Positions 18,364 through 26,681 of a DNA stretch of 64,000 nt are shown in pieces. How positions within the stretch are numbered: the stretch's first letter is position 1; each line of letters opens with the position of its first letter. A program made the translations under genes and the position numbers. The notes beneath the pieces were generated by a model, which was not told the DNA's origin, did no database searches, and saw only the letters and a list, made by a program, of their open reading frames with translations. The DNA is from Shewanella sp. CG12_big_fil_rev_8_21_14_0_65_47_15 (GTDB taxonomy: Bacteria; Pseudomonadota; Gammaproteobacteria; Enterobacterales; Shewanellaceae): NCBI RefSeq assembly GCF_002783505.1, contig NZ_PFGL01000062.1, positions 24,183 through 88,182 of the forward strand. The letters are read 5' to 3'.

Positions 18364-20910
18364 TTATTTCAATGCCGCTGGGACGATAGGGTAGTGATCC
18401 CAGACTTGACCATCGGTCATTGAGCGCACCAGCTTGATGTATTCGGCATGGGTCCAGGCGAGCGGCGTGGCCGAGTTGGTGCCTTGTCCGAGTTGGTAAT
18501 GGTAGCGAGTAGCATCGCCGACACCGTCCCACGCTTGCTCGGGTAACATCATGCCCGCATTCGCAAAGGTTTCCATGCCCTGCACATAGGTGTTGATCAA
18601 CTGCTGTTTAGTTTGCTGGGCGTTATTGCCTGTTAGTTCACCTTTCGCTTGGGCGAGTGCTAGCTCAAAATGACCGCGCTCACCGGTGAAGAAGGGCCAG
18701 ACTCGGCCACGTTGATTGGCGCTGTTGCTGCCCGACTCCGCATAGTTATTGCCAGAAACCGTATCCTCACCGTAACCGTCGTTGCCATAACGTCTAAAGC
18801 CGGGGATAGTGCTGCCATCTTTGGCGGAGAACTCGTATTTTATGCGTAGGTTGTGCTCAAGCTCAGTGTTATCAATCAGTTGAAGGCTTTGATTGATCAG
18901 CTTATCGGTTGCACCGCGCACGCCATAACGCACTAGTTCTAAAAATCCGCCATCGAGGATCTGACGTTGATCTAAACCTTGCTTACCATTATTCGCCGCC
19001 AGCGTATCGCCAGTGTTTGGCTCGCCATTCGGGCTCAAACGTAAATAGTAAGGTGCGCTGACGCCAGCGCTGTTCTTCAATAGCCCTTGAGTGGTGACTA
19101 AGTGTTTTTCTAAGCTGTCACTTAGGCCTTTGGCGGCGGCAAGATAACGGCTACTGGAGTCGATATCCTTGGCTTCTTTGGCTATTTCACTCGCGGCAAC
19201 AAGGCCGGCAATCACTGCGGCCGTTGTCGAGGGGGAGTAACCCGCTTGTTCTTCCCAACGTTCTTGCTGGGTTTTAGGCGGGGTGATTTGGGTGTGATTC
19301 CAATCCAGATTGACCTCACCGCCGCTGATCAAAAAGTCTGCTGCACCTTTGAGCATCTCTCGATACCAGTAACCGATCTCATCAGGGGTGAGTACGCCCG
19401 CTTGCCAGAGTTTCCAGCCGAGCATGATAGGCATGGCAGTTTGATCGAGCTGCACGCCAACCCATTCAATTTGGCCATCCACATGGGTCTTTTGCAGGAA
19501 CCAACCCGGCGTACCCGTAAAGCCGGGCGTCTTTTCGGTCACTTGCACTTTTTTCAGGTATTCGAAGGCCACCTTGGGCGTTTGCGTGTCACCCATGGCG
19601 AGGAATGCCATGGCACATTGATAAAAGTCGCGCGGCCATACCGCTTTATAGCCAGTACTCGGCACGGCTGCCGAAACCGTATCGCCCCAAGGATTAGAAA
19701 GTGAAGCGATAAGTGCGCCCGCATAGGTTTTATCTTCCTGCGCTTTCAAGACCATAGCACTGGTATACAGCAGCTTACCGCTATCTGTGGTGTTGTTGGC
19801 CATGTTAGCGATGGTGGGCAGTGAGCTTAAGTAATCGTGCCAGCCGACGTGGGTGGCGTCGCCTTTGTAGGCGCTGAGCACAGCATCATAACCTGCGGCT
19901 AAGGTGGCATCGGCATTGGCTAAACTTTGGGTTTCATCTTTACCAAAACCGATGGCGAGATTAACAGTGACGGGTTTGGCTTTGATAAGCGTAGGGTAGC
20001 TCGCGGTAAAGGCGATATTACCGACGGTCGATTTATCCTGTGCACTGGTCGTTTGATAGGGCGTATCGAGTCTGCCGTTATCGGCCAAATCGGCTAGGCC
20101 ATCGGAGACGCCGACAAAGCCAGTCGTTGCCTGCACAAAATTCAGATCGGATTTTACCGTCATCACGCTGCTGTCTTTGGCGGCGGTATAGGCCACCAGC
20201 GCCTGATTATTAGCATGAGTGTCGATGCGGCCGATATCATTGGCGCCCGCGTTGTCGATATGCGGATTGACATACAAATGCGGCGTAATGCCGTCTTCAA
20301 AGGCGGTAAAAGTGACGCGCATCATTAGGGTGTCGCGGTCGGGATCGGTAAAGATATGCTTTTCAATCTGATACTTACCTTCAACATCTTTATTGATAAT
20401 TTTATAGGCAAGGGATTGCGGGCGACCGTTAGCATCCGTATCTAAATATTCTATGCTGCTGATGGTGTTATCTTTTTCGGTATCGACAAAACCATTTCCC
20501 GTGATCACAAATTGCAGTTCTTTGAGCTGCGCATTGTGAATAAGGCCATACATGGTTTCGGTTAAAATACCTTGGGCGAGGGAGAACCAGACGCGACTAA
20601 CGGGGTTTTGCGCCGAATCTTGATATTGGCCTTGGGTGTAAGGCTCGTAAGACGTCCCAATACCGGTTTTACCCGAAAATGCCCAAGTCGGCGCTTTACC
20701 CGGTGCGCCGGGGGCTATCGACTGGGACAGGGAGTCAATTTCATTCGATGTCGAAGCGGTTGATAAAGTCGATGGGACAGGAGAACAAGCCGCTAATCCA
20801 AGGCTGCAGATAACACTGGCTGCCATCGCCAACACTAAGGGTTTGATACGCAAATGGGACAAAGTGCTGTTCTTGCGCTTGTGTCCTTGCGATGTTGAGT
20901 TTACGGGCAT
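18364..20910 (-). CDS. GH15 glucoamylase/glucodextranase-like lipoprotein
   Basis: This enzyme should release glucose from the non-reducing ends of maltodextrins or related alpha-glucans in the periplasm or at the outer membrane. A lipoprotein signal ends at the lipobox LAAC. An N-terminal glucodextranase-type beta domain (about 60-340) precedes the (alpha/alpha)6 GH15 catalytic domain. Catalytic-site segments are VWPRDFYQCAMAFLAMGD, the general acid region QERWEEQAGYSPS, and the catalytic-base region VWPFFTGERGHFELA. The start is ATG 20910 with GGGGAG 8 nt upstream, giving 848 residues. It lies 56 bp after the sugar permease gene on the same strand, and the pair reads as a maltodextrin-use operon. 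Confidence 0.9.
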   Translation of the reverse strand: MPVNSTSQGHKRKNSTLSHLRIKPLVLAMAASVICSLGLAACSPVPSTLSTASTSNEIDSLSQSIAPGAPGKAPTWAFSGKTGIGTSYEPYTQGQYQDSAQNPVSRVWFSLAQGILTETMYGLIHNAQLKELQFVITGNGFVDTEKDNTISSIEYLDTDANGRPQSLAYKIINKDVEGKYQIEKHIFTDPDRDTLMMRVTFTAFEDGITPHLYVNPHIDNAGANDIGRIDTHANNQALVAYTAAKDSSVMTVKSDLNFVQATTGFVGVSDGLADLADNGRLDTPYQTTSAQDKSTVGNIAFTASYPTLIKAKPVTVNLAIGFGKDETQSLANADATLAAGYDAVLSAYKGDATHVGWHDYLSSLPTIANMANNTTDSGKLLYTSAMVLKAQEDKTYAGALIASLSNPWGDTVSAAVPSTGYKAVWPRDFYQCAMAFLAMGDTQTPKVAFEYLKKVQVTEKTPGFTGTPGWFLQKTHVDGQIEWVGVQLDQTAMPIMLGWKLWQAGVLTPDEIGYWYREMLKGAADFLISGGEVNLDWNHTQITPPKTQQERWEEQAGYSPSTTAAVIAGLVAASEIAKEAKDIDSSSRYLAAAKGLSDSLEKHLVTTQGLLKNSAGVSAPYYLRLSPNGEPNTGDTLAANNGKQGLDQRQILDGGFLELVRYGVRGATDKLINQSLQLIDNTELEHNLRIKYEFSAKDGSTIPGFRRYGNDGYGEDTVSGNNYAESGSNSANQRGRVWPFFTGERGHFELALAQAKGELTGNNAQQTKQQLINTYVQGMETFANAGMMLPEQAWDGVGDATRYHYQLGQGTNSATPLAWTHAEYIKLVRSMTDGQVWDHYPIVPAALK

Positions 20911-20966
20911 GTTAATTCTCCCCAAATCAGAGTGATATATTGTTATTTGTCGTTAAGTCTGATGAT

Positions 20967-22568
20967 TTATGTCGGTTGATTTTGCTCGACAAACAGCACT
21001 GCGATACCGGCACACATCATAAGCACACCGCCAGTGATCAGGGCATAAATGGGCTGGTTATCAAATAAGGTATTGAGAATTAAGCCTAAAACGCTTGCGG
21101 CCAATAACTGCGGGATCACGATGAAGAAGTTAAAAATCCCCATATAAACGCCCATTTTCTGTGGGGGTAACATGCCAGACAGCATGGCATAGGGTACAGA
21201 TAAAATGGACGCCCATGCGATACCCACACCTATCATAGGCAGCCATAACAGGCTTGGGTCTTTAATAAAGAAGAAGCTAATCAAGCCTATACCGCCACAG
21301 AACATATTGACTGTGTGGGTCAGTTTGATGCCAATACGCTTAGCCAACATAGGAATAAATATCGCCGCAATGGCGGCAAAACCATTGTAGGAGGCGAACA
21401 GCACGCCGACCCAATCTGCGCCGTCGTTATAGGCCTTAGACAACACATCGCTGCTGCCAAAATGGTAGGACGTCACGGCAGACGTGGTGTAAATCCACAT
21501 GGCAAACAGCGCGAACCAAGAGAAAAATTGCACGATAGCCAATTGATGCATGGCTTTGGGCATATGGAATAAGTCATCGACCACGCTAAATATCATGCCG
21601 AGTTTATGGCGTTCAGCGGGGTGTGAATTGCCCAAACGCAGCGCGCAATACAGTTGCAATGGGCCAAAGGCGAAAATTCCTAAGCTTAAGATATACAATT
21701 GTTTATCTAAATCCTGCGCCCAAATAGCGAAGGTGAGCATGGCGCCGAGACCCATCCACACGAAGGACGCAAATTGATATTTTTTGGCGCTGCGGATACG
21801 GGCTAAGGTTTCATCCTCGGCATCGATTTGTTTAGCATTAAAGGCGGCAAGCTCTTCGGGGGAATATTCCCTTGTCGATACGACAGTCCAAGTGACCGCG
21901 AGCAATAACACTGCGCCACCGAAATAGAAGGCATAACGCACTGAGTCGGCAATCTCGCCCGCTGGTGCAGTATTAGCGACATCCAAAAAGTGAGTCAAAA
22001 TATAGGGTAAAGCTGATGCAACCACAGCGCCAATGCCGATGAAAAAGCTTTGCATAGCATAGCCTTGGGTACGCTGGCTTTTCGGTAAATTGTCACCGAC
22101 GAAGGCGCGAAATGGCTCCATGGCGATGTTGATCGAGGCATCCATGATCCATAACATGCCCGCAGCAATCCATAGGGTAGGCGAGTGCGGCATGATAAAA
22201 ATGGCGAGAGTGGTAAAAATCGCACCAATCAAAAAATAAGGGCGGCGGCGGCCAAGGCGTCCCCAGGTTTTATCACTCAAATAACCAATAATAGGTTGAA
22301 CCAACAAACCCGTTAGCGGCGCGGCAATCCACAGTATGGGGATTTCGTCGATAGATGCGCCTAAGGTTTGGAAAATGCGACTGACGTTGGCATTTTGCAG
22401 GGCAAAACCAAATTGAATGCCTAAAAAGCCGAAGCACATATTAAAAATTTGCCAGAAATTCAGCTCAGGTTGTGGCTTGAATGAATGCGGCGCCTGAGGC
22501 ACGACAGCTTGATGGCTATCTTGTTGATTAGCTTGTTGATGATTAGCCTGTTGATGATTCGAAGACAT
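20967..22568 (-). CDS. MFS sugar transporter, probably maltose/maltodextrin permease
   Basis: A 533-residue inner-membrane transporter with 12 predicted helices. It has SLC45/GPH-like features: QPIIGYLSDKTWGRLGRRRPYFLIG between helices 2 and 3, and PFRAFVGDNLPKSQRTQGYAMQ. It probably takes up glucose, maltose or short maltodextrins with protons, serving the glucoamylase encoded directly downstream. GGAAG lies before ATG 22568. The first 25 residues are a low-complexity repeat (HQQANHQQANQQ), which looks like a recent 15-bp expansion in the cytoplasmic tail. The substrate is inferred from the neighbour. Confidence 0.88.
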   Translation of the reverse strand: MSSNHQQANHQQANQQDSHQAVVPQAPHSFKPQPELNFWQIFNMCFGFLGIQFGFALQNANVSRIFQTLGASIDEIPILWIAAPLTGLLVQPIIGYLSDKTWGRLGRRRPYFLIGAIFTTLAIFIMPHSPTLWIAAGMLWIMDASINIAMEPFRAFVGDNLPKSQRTQGYAMQSFFIGIGAVVASALPYILTHFLDVANTAPAGEIADSVRYAFYFGGAVLLLAVTWTVVSTREYSPEELAAFNAKQIDAEDETLARIRSAKKYQFASFVWMGLGAMLTFAIWAQDLDKQLYILSLGIFAFGPLQLYCALRLGNSHPAERHKLGMIFSVVDDLFHMPKAMHQLAIVQFFSWFALFAMWIYTTSAVTSYHFGSSDVLSKAYNDGADWVGVLFASYNGFAAIAAIFIPMLAKRIGIKLTHTVNMFCGGIGLISFFFIKDPSLLWLPMIGVGIAWASILSVPYAMLSGMLPPQKMGVYMGIFNFFIVIPQLLAASVLGLILNTLFDNQPIYALITGGVLMMCAGIAVLFVEQNQPT

Positions 22569-22993
22569 TGAACTTCCTTTCTGTTGCCGGCAGTATTTCT
22601 GCCTTGAGTGCTTATTGTTTTAATTGTTTTGCCGAGCAATGGATGGTTTCGCACAGGTTATGAACGTGTCTGCTCTGTGAAAAAATGGCGAATATACCTC
22701 TCCCTCAGAAGCATATTCGCCGATAAATTCATTTCACATTTGGACTTAACACCTTAATTAAAACGAGTCAGTCCAAAAGAGTGGCTCAAAGCCAGTCAGC
22801 AGAAAGAACTTAAGTCTGATAGCAATCCTTGTATTCACCCTATCAGAAACGACCTCACGCATTTCAAACCCCACAAGCAGAGGGTGAAACGAGCGGATTT
22901 ATAGTAGCCTTGCCTTGGTTTTAGGTACAACCGCTTACATACGTATTCATCATGACGTGGCATCCTTTGGATAACGCTATCTTAACTTATTTT
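22569..22993. other. Intergenic region at the left border of the toxin/T6SS island
   Basis: A 425-bp stretch with no supported gene. It contains the upstream region of the permease operon, the spaced inverted repeat, and then ordinary-looking sequence up to the first toxin remnant. No integrase, tRNA or attachment repeat was seen. Confidence 0.5.
22687..22721. promoter_or_regulatory. Spaced inverted repeat upstream of the permease gene
   Basis: GGCGAATAT (22687-22695) and ATATTCGCC (22713-22721) are perfect 9-bp arms with a 17-bp spacer, about 120 bp before the permease start. Without a T-run it is less likely a terminator. It could be an operator bound by a dimer or tetramer, or an mRNA hairpin. 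Confidence 0.4.
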
Positions 22994-23164
22994 CTACAGA
23001 AAATTGGGTGTGAAACTCTGGATAATATGGTTGAAGTTGGTTTTAAAGAGATCATAGTGGCATTGATGTTCGGCTTTTGAGGCGCTTGTTGACAACTTAG
23101 CCCCTGGTCCCTTGGCTTCGACCACAAAATATTCCAGCACGGTACCATCAGTGACACGTAGCAT
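22994..23164 (-). pseudogene. Orphan toxin-tail fragment (restriction-endonuclease-like), copy B
   Basis: A 56-codon frame starts MLRVTDG, contains EYFVVEAKGPGAKLST and stops with TAG at 22996-22994. The core V-V-E-A-K-G is the E-x-K strand typical of PD-(D/E)XK-fold nucleases in polymorphic toxins. It has no upstream toxin body and follows directly after a decayed immunity-gene end, so I read it as a displaced toxin remnant. Function is unlikely. Confidence 0.5.
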
Positions 23165-23246
23165 GGCTTAAAGCAGTTGCTGCCAGATAAGCCCTTATGG
23201 AATGAAAGGGTCAATAACCTGGTGTTTTATCCCCGCCTAAATCGCC
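23094..23246. repeat. 153-bp imperfect direct repeat, copy B
   Basis: It aligns without gaps to 24393-24545 (offset 1299), with about 22 mismatches counted by eye (about 86 percent identity). It covers the immunity-gene 3' end and the start of the toxin-tail fragment. The two copies bracket the two-gene segment 23270-24347. Confidence 0.85.
23168..23246 (-). pseudogene. Decayed 3' end of an immunity-gene paralogue
   Basis: Read on the minus strand the segment gives AI*AGIKHQVIDPFIP*GLIWQQLL*. This matches the C-terminus of the intact gene at 24467-25285 (AIQAGMKHQIIDPFIPEGL), with two internal stop codons (CAG to TAG and GAA to TAA). Upstream of the match the similarity ends abruptly, so only the last codons of the paralogue remain. 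Confidence 0.75.
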
Positions 23247-23269
23247 AAAATGCCAGTGTAGTAGCATGG

Positions 23270-23752
23270 TTAAAGCCGCTTCAACACGTCCAGCAGGCCA
23301 CCCTCGAGCAGCAAGCGGTCTGAGATGTCTATCTCTTGAAAGTTTTTTTCCGTGAACTTGAGATGAGGACGACTGAAGTTGAGCAACACGAAGCCCTTAT
23401 CTTGATCTGCGCCCACATTCATGCTGCGGCGGATCTTGAGGTTTTCACCGGCGACGTCTTCATCGACGAAATGAGTGCCCGAGGGCAAACCGCCTTCGGC
23501 GGCAGATTTCCACAGTTTATTCTCTATGGTGTCGACCATCCAGGCCGCCGCCGCCCGCGGGAAGCCGGTTTGATAGAGATTAAGTCCTGGTTCTTCTGCT
23601 CTATGGGCAAACATTGCCGGGCTTTTCTTAATGAAGTAAAAGTCGCTGGCAGAGGCCACTACATACAAGGTTTCATCCTTGAATAACAAGTAGTCGAGCT
23701 TGGCGATTAGCCTATGGCCCGCGGGCAAGCTGTCCGTGTGTAATAACTGCAT
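23270..23752 (-). CDS. Unrecognised 160-residue protein in the toxin/immunity area
   Basis: I do not recognise this family. The protein lacks a signal peptide and membrane segments, is mixed alpha/beta in character, and contains DETLYVVASASDFYFIKK and MNVGADQDKGFVLLNFSRPH. ATG 23752 has a good AAGGAAT upstream. It starts 25 bp after the preceding gene (23778-24347), so the two are co-transcribed and lie between the 153-bp repeats. The neighbourhood makes an immunity or effector-accessory role plausible, but nothing in the sequence proves it. Confidence 0.7.
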   Translation of the reverse strand: MQLLHTDSLPAGHRLIAKLDYLLFKDETLYVVASASDFYFIKKSPAMFAHRAEEPGLNLYQTGFPRAAAAWMVDTIENKLWKSAAEGGLPSGTHFVDEDVAGENLKIRRSMNVGADQDKGFVLLNFSRPHLKFTEKNFQEIDISDRLLLEGGLLDVLKRL

Positions 23753-23777
23753 GGGGATTCCTTTATTCTTTTGTTAA

Positions 23778-24347
23778 TCAGGCCTTCAAGGGAATGGCTG
23801 GGATCAGGGTTACTGCGCCGAGTGTCTGCAGCTCGTCTATGGTGAGCGGATCGCGCTCGAAGGTGAAGGTCTCCACTACGCCGGAGTTTTGGCCTATGTC
23901 CTTGGCATAGCGGTTATTCTGGTCGACCTTGGTCATACCGTCGCCCGCGAACAGGGGATTGGCACCGAACTCTCCCTGCATCACATGCCTGGCGCGATTT
24001 AATGTTCGCAGCTCGGGATCAGGAATGGTTTCTAATGCATATTCTTCTACCGCATCTCTGTTGTGGACATTTTTCCCTGTACCTGCATAAGCGGCCATGA
24101 AGCCGGCATAACCCTCGGAAAATTCTGGGGTTAGGATCGCCGCTAGGCAAGGTTTAGTAAAACCTTCTTTCTCGGTCAATTCCTGCTCGGCGAATCGACG
24201 CATATTATCATAGGTGGGGATAAAGCTGCTGCGCTCGGCCTTGGGCGGCATCTTCTGCATATCTATGACTGCCAGAGTAAAGGACTGGCTGGGATCATAA
24301 TTATCTATGCCAAACAGGGCCGCCAACAGTTCGGGATCCGTATCCAC
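23778..24347 (-). CDS. Unrecognised protein, probably 5'-truncated
   Basis: The 189-residue frame begins at a GTG (24347) with no well-spaced ribosome binding site. The same frame stays open upstream for about ten more codons (HLGGEVDTDPEL reads naturally across the GTG) until a TAG next to the 153-bp repeat. That suggests a 3' part of a longer gene cut by recombination. Segments such as GIDNYDPSQSFTLAVIDMQK, LAAILTPEFSEGYAGFMAAY and RHVMQGEFGANPLFAGDG do not match any family I know. It could be an effector fragment or part of a delivered multi-domain protein. It is transcribed with the 23270-23752 gene. Confidence 0.6.
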   Translation of the reverse strand: MDTDPELLAALFGIDNYDPSQSFTLAVIDMQKMPPKAERSSFIPTYDNMRRFAEQELTEKEGFTKPCLAAILTPEFSEGYAGFMAAYAGTGKNVHNRDAVEEYALETIPDPELRTLNRARHVMQGEFGANPLFAGDGMTKVDQNNRYAKDIGQNSGVVETFTFERDPLTIDELQTLGAVTLIPAIPLKA

Positions 24348-24392
24348 CTCGCCGCCAAGATGCTGGCGGCTTCTTTTAGACTAGTTGGCTGT

Positions 24393-24463
24393 AACTTAGC
24401 CCCAGGCCCCTTGGCTTCGACCACAAAATATTCCAACAAGGTGCAATTAGTGGCATGTAGCAT
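24393..24463 (-). pseudogene. Orphan toxin-tail fragment, copy A
   Basis: Directly after the intact immunity gene stop, a short frame reads MLHATNCTLLEYFVVEAK then GPGAKL. It is the counterpart of the 22994-23164 fragment. Similarity ends at about 24393, where the sequence joins the truncated 23778-24347 frame out of phase. Confidence 0.5.
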
Positions 24464-24545
24464 GGCTTAACGCGGTTGCTGCCAGACAAGCCCTTCTGGA
24501 ATAAATGGGTCGATTATTTGGTGTTTCATCCCCGCCTGAATCGCT
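24393..24545. repeat. 153-bp imperfect direct repeat, copy A
   Basis: Partner of 23094-23246. This copy includes the intact last codons of the immunity gene, so it is probably the ancestral one. Confidence 0.85.
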
Positions 24546-25285
24546 AAGTTGGTGAGCGCGAGGGCGTATTCTGCGAAATGACCTTCAACCATGCCCTTCC
24601 ATTCACCATAACGGGCTTCATGGTGACAAATCTCCAACTGTTTTTGAATGCCAGTATCGAACACGCTTTGGTCGTTGATAATAATGCCCCATAAAGCCAA
24701 ATGTAGGGTGTAGTAATTACTGCGACCAGTGATTTTTTTACTGGGCTTAGCAATATAGGCTTCCATGCTTTTTTGACAAAAACCAGCTGCTCTAATCTTA
24801 TCGCCGCTAAACCACGCATGTAATGCATGCACAAAGTCGTCGGCAGTACCTGGTTTGCTATTGCGAGGGCGCCATTGGGCGGGAAATAAGCCGCAGGCCT
24901 GCTTGGCTATGGCTAAATCTCCTGCGGCCATGGCATAGTTGAAACAATCAACGACATCAATCGCTTGTGCCCCCCTAGTACAAGCATCACCTAGAAAGTT
25001 TGGATACTCAGGAGAATAAGCCATTAGTAGCGGTTTAATTTTATATTCTGCCGCTGTGTGAAAGGCTTCCTTGGCTAAGTCCCAATCGCCATGCAACGCA
25101 TAAGCCATACCAAGGCCCGCGTATTCCATTGCATAAGCGCAATCAACAGATTCAACTTCAATATCATTAATCTGATAGTAACCAGAAGCTTCTGCATTAC
25201 GCCGCCGTTTGATACGCTCTAATTCCGATTCAATATCCTGTTCTATTTCAGCCTGCGTCATTTGGGGGATTTTCTTTGCTGCCAT
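24467..25285 (-). CDS. Putative immunity protein of the adjacent effector
   Basis: A 272-residue soluble protein that looks all-helical, with pairs of helices resembling a repeat scaffold (for example AYAMEYAGLGMAYALHGDWD and YTLHLALWGIIIND). No signal peptide is visible. It starts 2 bp after the effector stop, the tight toxin-then-immunity order seen in polymorphic toxin loci. A decayed copy of its 3' end lies 1.3 kb downstream, as expected for immunity-gene arrays. I suspect an Imm49-like helical immunity family but cannot confirm it. The immunity role rests on position and organisation. Confidence 0.65.
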   Translation of the reverse strand: MAAKKIPQMTQAEIEQDIESELERIKRRRNAEASGYYQINDIEVESVDCAYAMEYAGLGMAYALHGDWDLAKEAFHTAAEYKIKPLLMAYSPEYPNFLGDACTRGAQAIDVVDCFNYAMAAGDLAIAKQACGLFPAQWRPRNSKPGTADDFVHALHAWFSGDKIRAAGFCQKSMEAYIAKPSKKITGRSNYYTLHLALWGIIINDQSVFDTGIQKQLEICHHEARYGEWKGMVEGHFAEYALALTNLAIQAGMKHQIIDPFIPEGLVWQQPR

Positions 25286-25287
25286 GG

Positions 25288-26643
25288 TTATTTTTTCCCT
25301 GAAAAGGCGTTATTAATAATATCTTTCGCATCATTAAAATGGGGGATGGGCTCATCCAACACTTTGTCTATAAGGTTACCGTCTTTATCTTGGCTAAAGG
25401 CGCGAACCTGACCGGTTTCGGTATTAGTAAATACCGCCAGATGATTTTTCTTACCGGTAGCTAATTCAATATCCCCCCAAAGTGCTTGCTCATCTTCGGT
25501 ATATTCACCACCTTGACGTTTGGATGGCTGATTGACTTTGCCTTTTTTGCCTGTCATCTGTCTTGCACGGGTAAGATTTTTCGCTTCGGAACCCTGTTTT
25601 TGCTCTTTAGTATTCGTGCTCAAGACGTTACTGTCTTTGTTATAGCCTTTGAACTCAGCTTCAACTCTCTTACCATTGGCATCATAATACATGCCATCGG
25701 GGCCATGGTATCGGTTAATAAAGCGCTCGTCAGGCTTAAGACCCAAACGATCTACTGCATGGTTACCGCCAAGGTGACCCAAGGCTTCAGCGGGGCTGCG
25801 GGCATCTTTCAGCGCATCTTCGACCACTTTAGTCAATTCTTTGTATAGACCTTTGGGGTCGGTGAGCAGCTTCTTGAACTTTGAACTCGCCAATTCGACA
25901 GCAAGTAGCGCGGCACTGTAGCCTCGCATGTCCTTAATCGTATTGGCACCCGCTTGCTCGGCGGTATCGATATCGAAGGTGACTATGCCGGCATAACGTT
26001 CGCGGACTTCCTCTGGGGTTAATAGTTTATTAGTCTGAGTATCCGTTACCTTGATAATACCTTGTTCTGCTAACCATTCCGCCTCCGCTGCGCGTTGACC
26101 CGCGATGACATCATTAGCGATTTGTTTGGCACCACCCACGATTGTATCAATAGACGATTCATGGGATTTAATTTGTGCGATAGGGGCGGCAACGAGCGGT
26201 GACGCTGAGCGGCTCTTATTGGTACTGGTGGTGTTACTGCTAACAGTGGCAGATAGTACACTGCCCGCCAGCGGCACTAAACCGCCTATACCTGGGGAAC
26301 CTGCCGGCGGTTTTGACCAACCGTCGGTTAATTGCCAGACTAATAGCTTGCCTGAGATAAAACAGTCGACCACGGCCAGCGCCACTTGATGGGTGTTTAA
26401 GTTCGGCAGTTTCTGACACCAAGGCATGGCTTGCAAATAGAGTTTTCGAAACACGGTATCTTGTTGCCACTCAGGTTGCAGTTTGTATAAAAATTGGCGG
26501 CCAAAAATGAGATCTTGAATAAGGGTGAGGTAATCTTCACCCAGATCCATTCTGGCAAAGGGGCAATTGCTGATAAGATAGGTTTTTCCCCATATATCCT
26601 CAACTATTACGCCGTCGTAATTTACATAAGACATCCGTTTCAC
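25288..26643 (-). CDS. Putative T6SS effector with restriction-endonuclease-like C-terminus
   Basis: A 451-residue protein. The N-terminal about 110 residues (DGVIVEDIWGKTYLISNCPF and onward) form a domain I do not recognise and may carry the secretion signal. A low-complexity hinge at about 130-160 follows, then a helical middle. The C-terminus has the pattern of PD-(D/E)XK toxins: ALGHLGGNHAVDRLGLKPDE, GPDGMYYDANG, the E-x-K-like VEAEFKGYN and a later KQGS. A nuclease that cuts DNA or RNA in rival cells is the best guess. The start is GTG 26643 or ATG 26634, with GGAG just upstream. It follows the kinase gene by 38 bp on the same strand and precedes the immunity gene. Confidence 0.65.
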   Translation of the reverse strand: MKRMSYVNYDGVIVEDIWGKTYLISNCPFARMDLGEDYLTLIQDLIFGRQFLYKLQPEWQQDTVFRKLYLQAMPWCQKLPNLNTHQVALAVVDCFISGKLLVWQLTDGWSKPPAGSPGIGGLVPLAGSVLSATVSSNTTSTNKSRSASPLVAAPIAQIKSHESSIDTIVGGAKQIANDVIAGQRAAEAEWLAEQGIIKVTDTQTNKLLTPEEVRERYAGIVTFDIDTAEQAGANTIKDMRGYSAALLAVELASSKFKKLLTDPKGLYKELTKVVEDALKDARSPAEALGHLGGNHAVDRLGLKPDERFINRYHGPDGMYYDANGKRVEAEFKGYNKDSNVLSTNTKEQKQGSEAKNLTRARQMTGKKGKVNQPSKRQGGEYTEDEQALWGDIELATGKKNHLAVFTNTETGQVRAFSQDKDGNLIDKVLDEPIPHFNDAKDIINNAFSGKK

Positions 26644-26681
26644 TGCTCCATGCTAAAACTGTTGAACGCGTTGAAAAGTGA

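Noticed and set aside
22987..23214. 75-codon reverse frame as a gene
   Set aside because: It runs out of phase through the immunity and toxin remnants. The recognisable homologies are in other frames, so it is a chance frame.
24467..25285. TPR-type cytoplasmic chaperone of the effector instead of immunity protein
   Set aside because: Helical repeats would allow it, but the position 2 bp after the effector and the decayed downstream copy fit immunity-gene behaviour better. It cannot be excluded.
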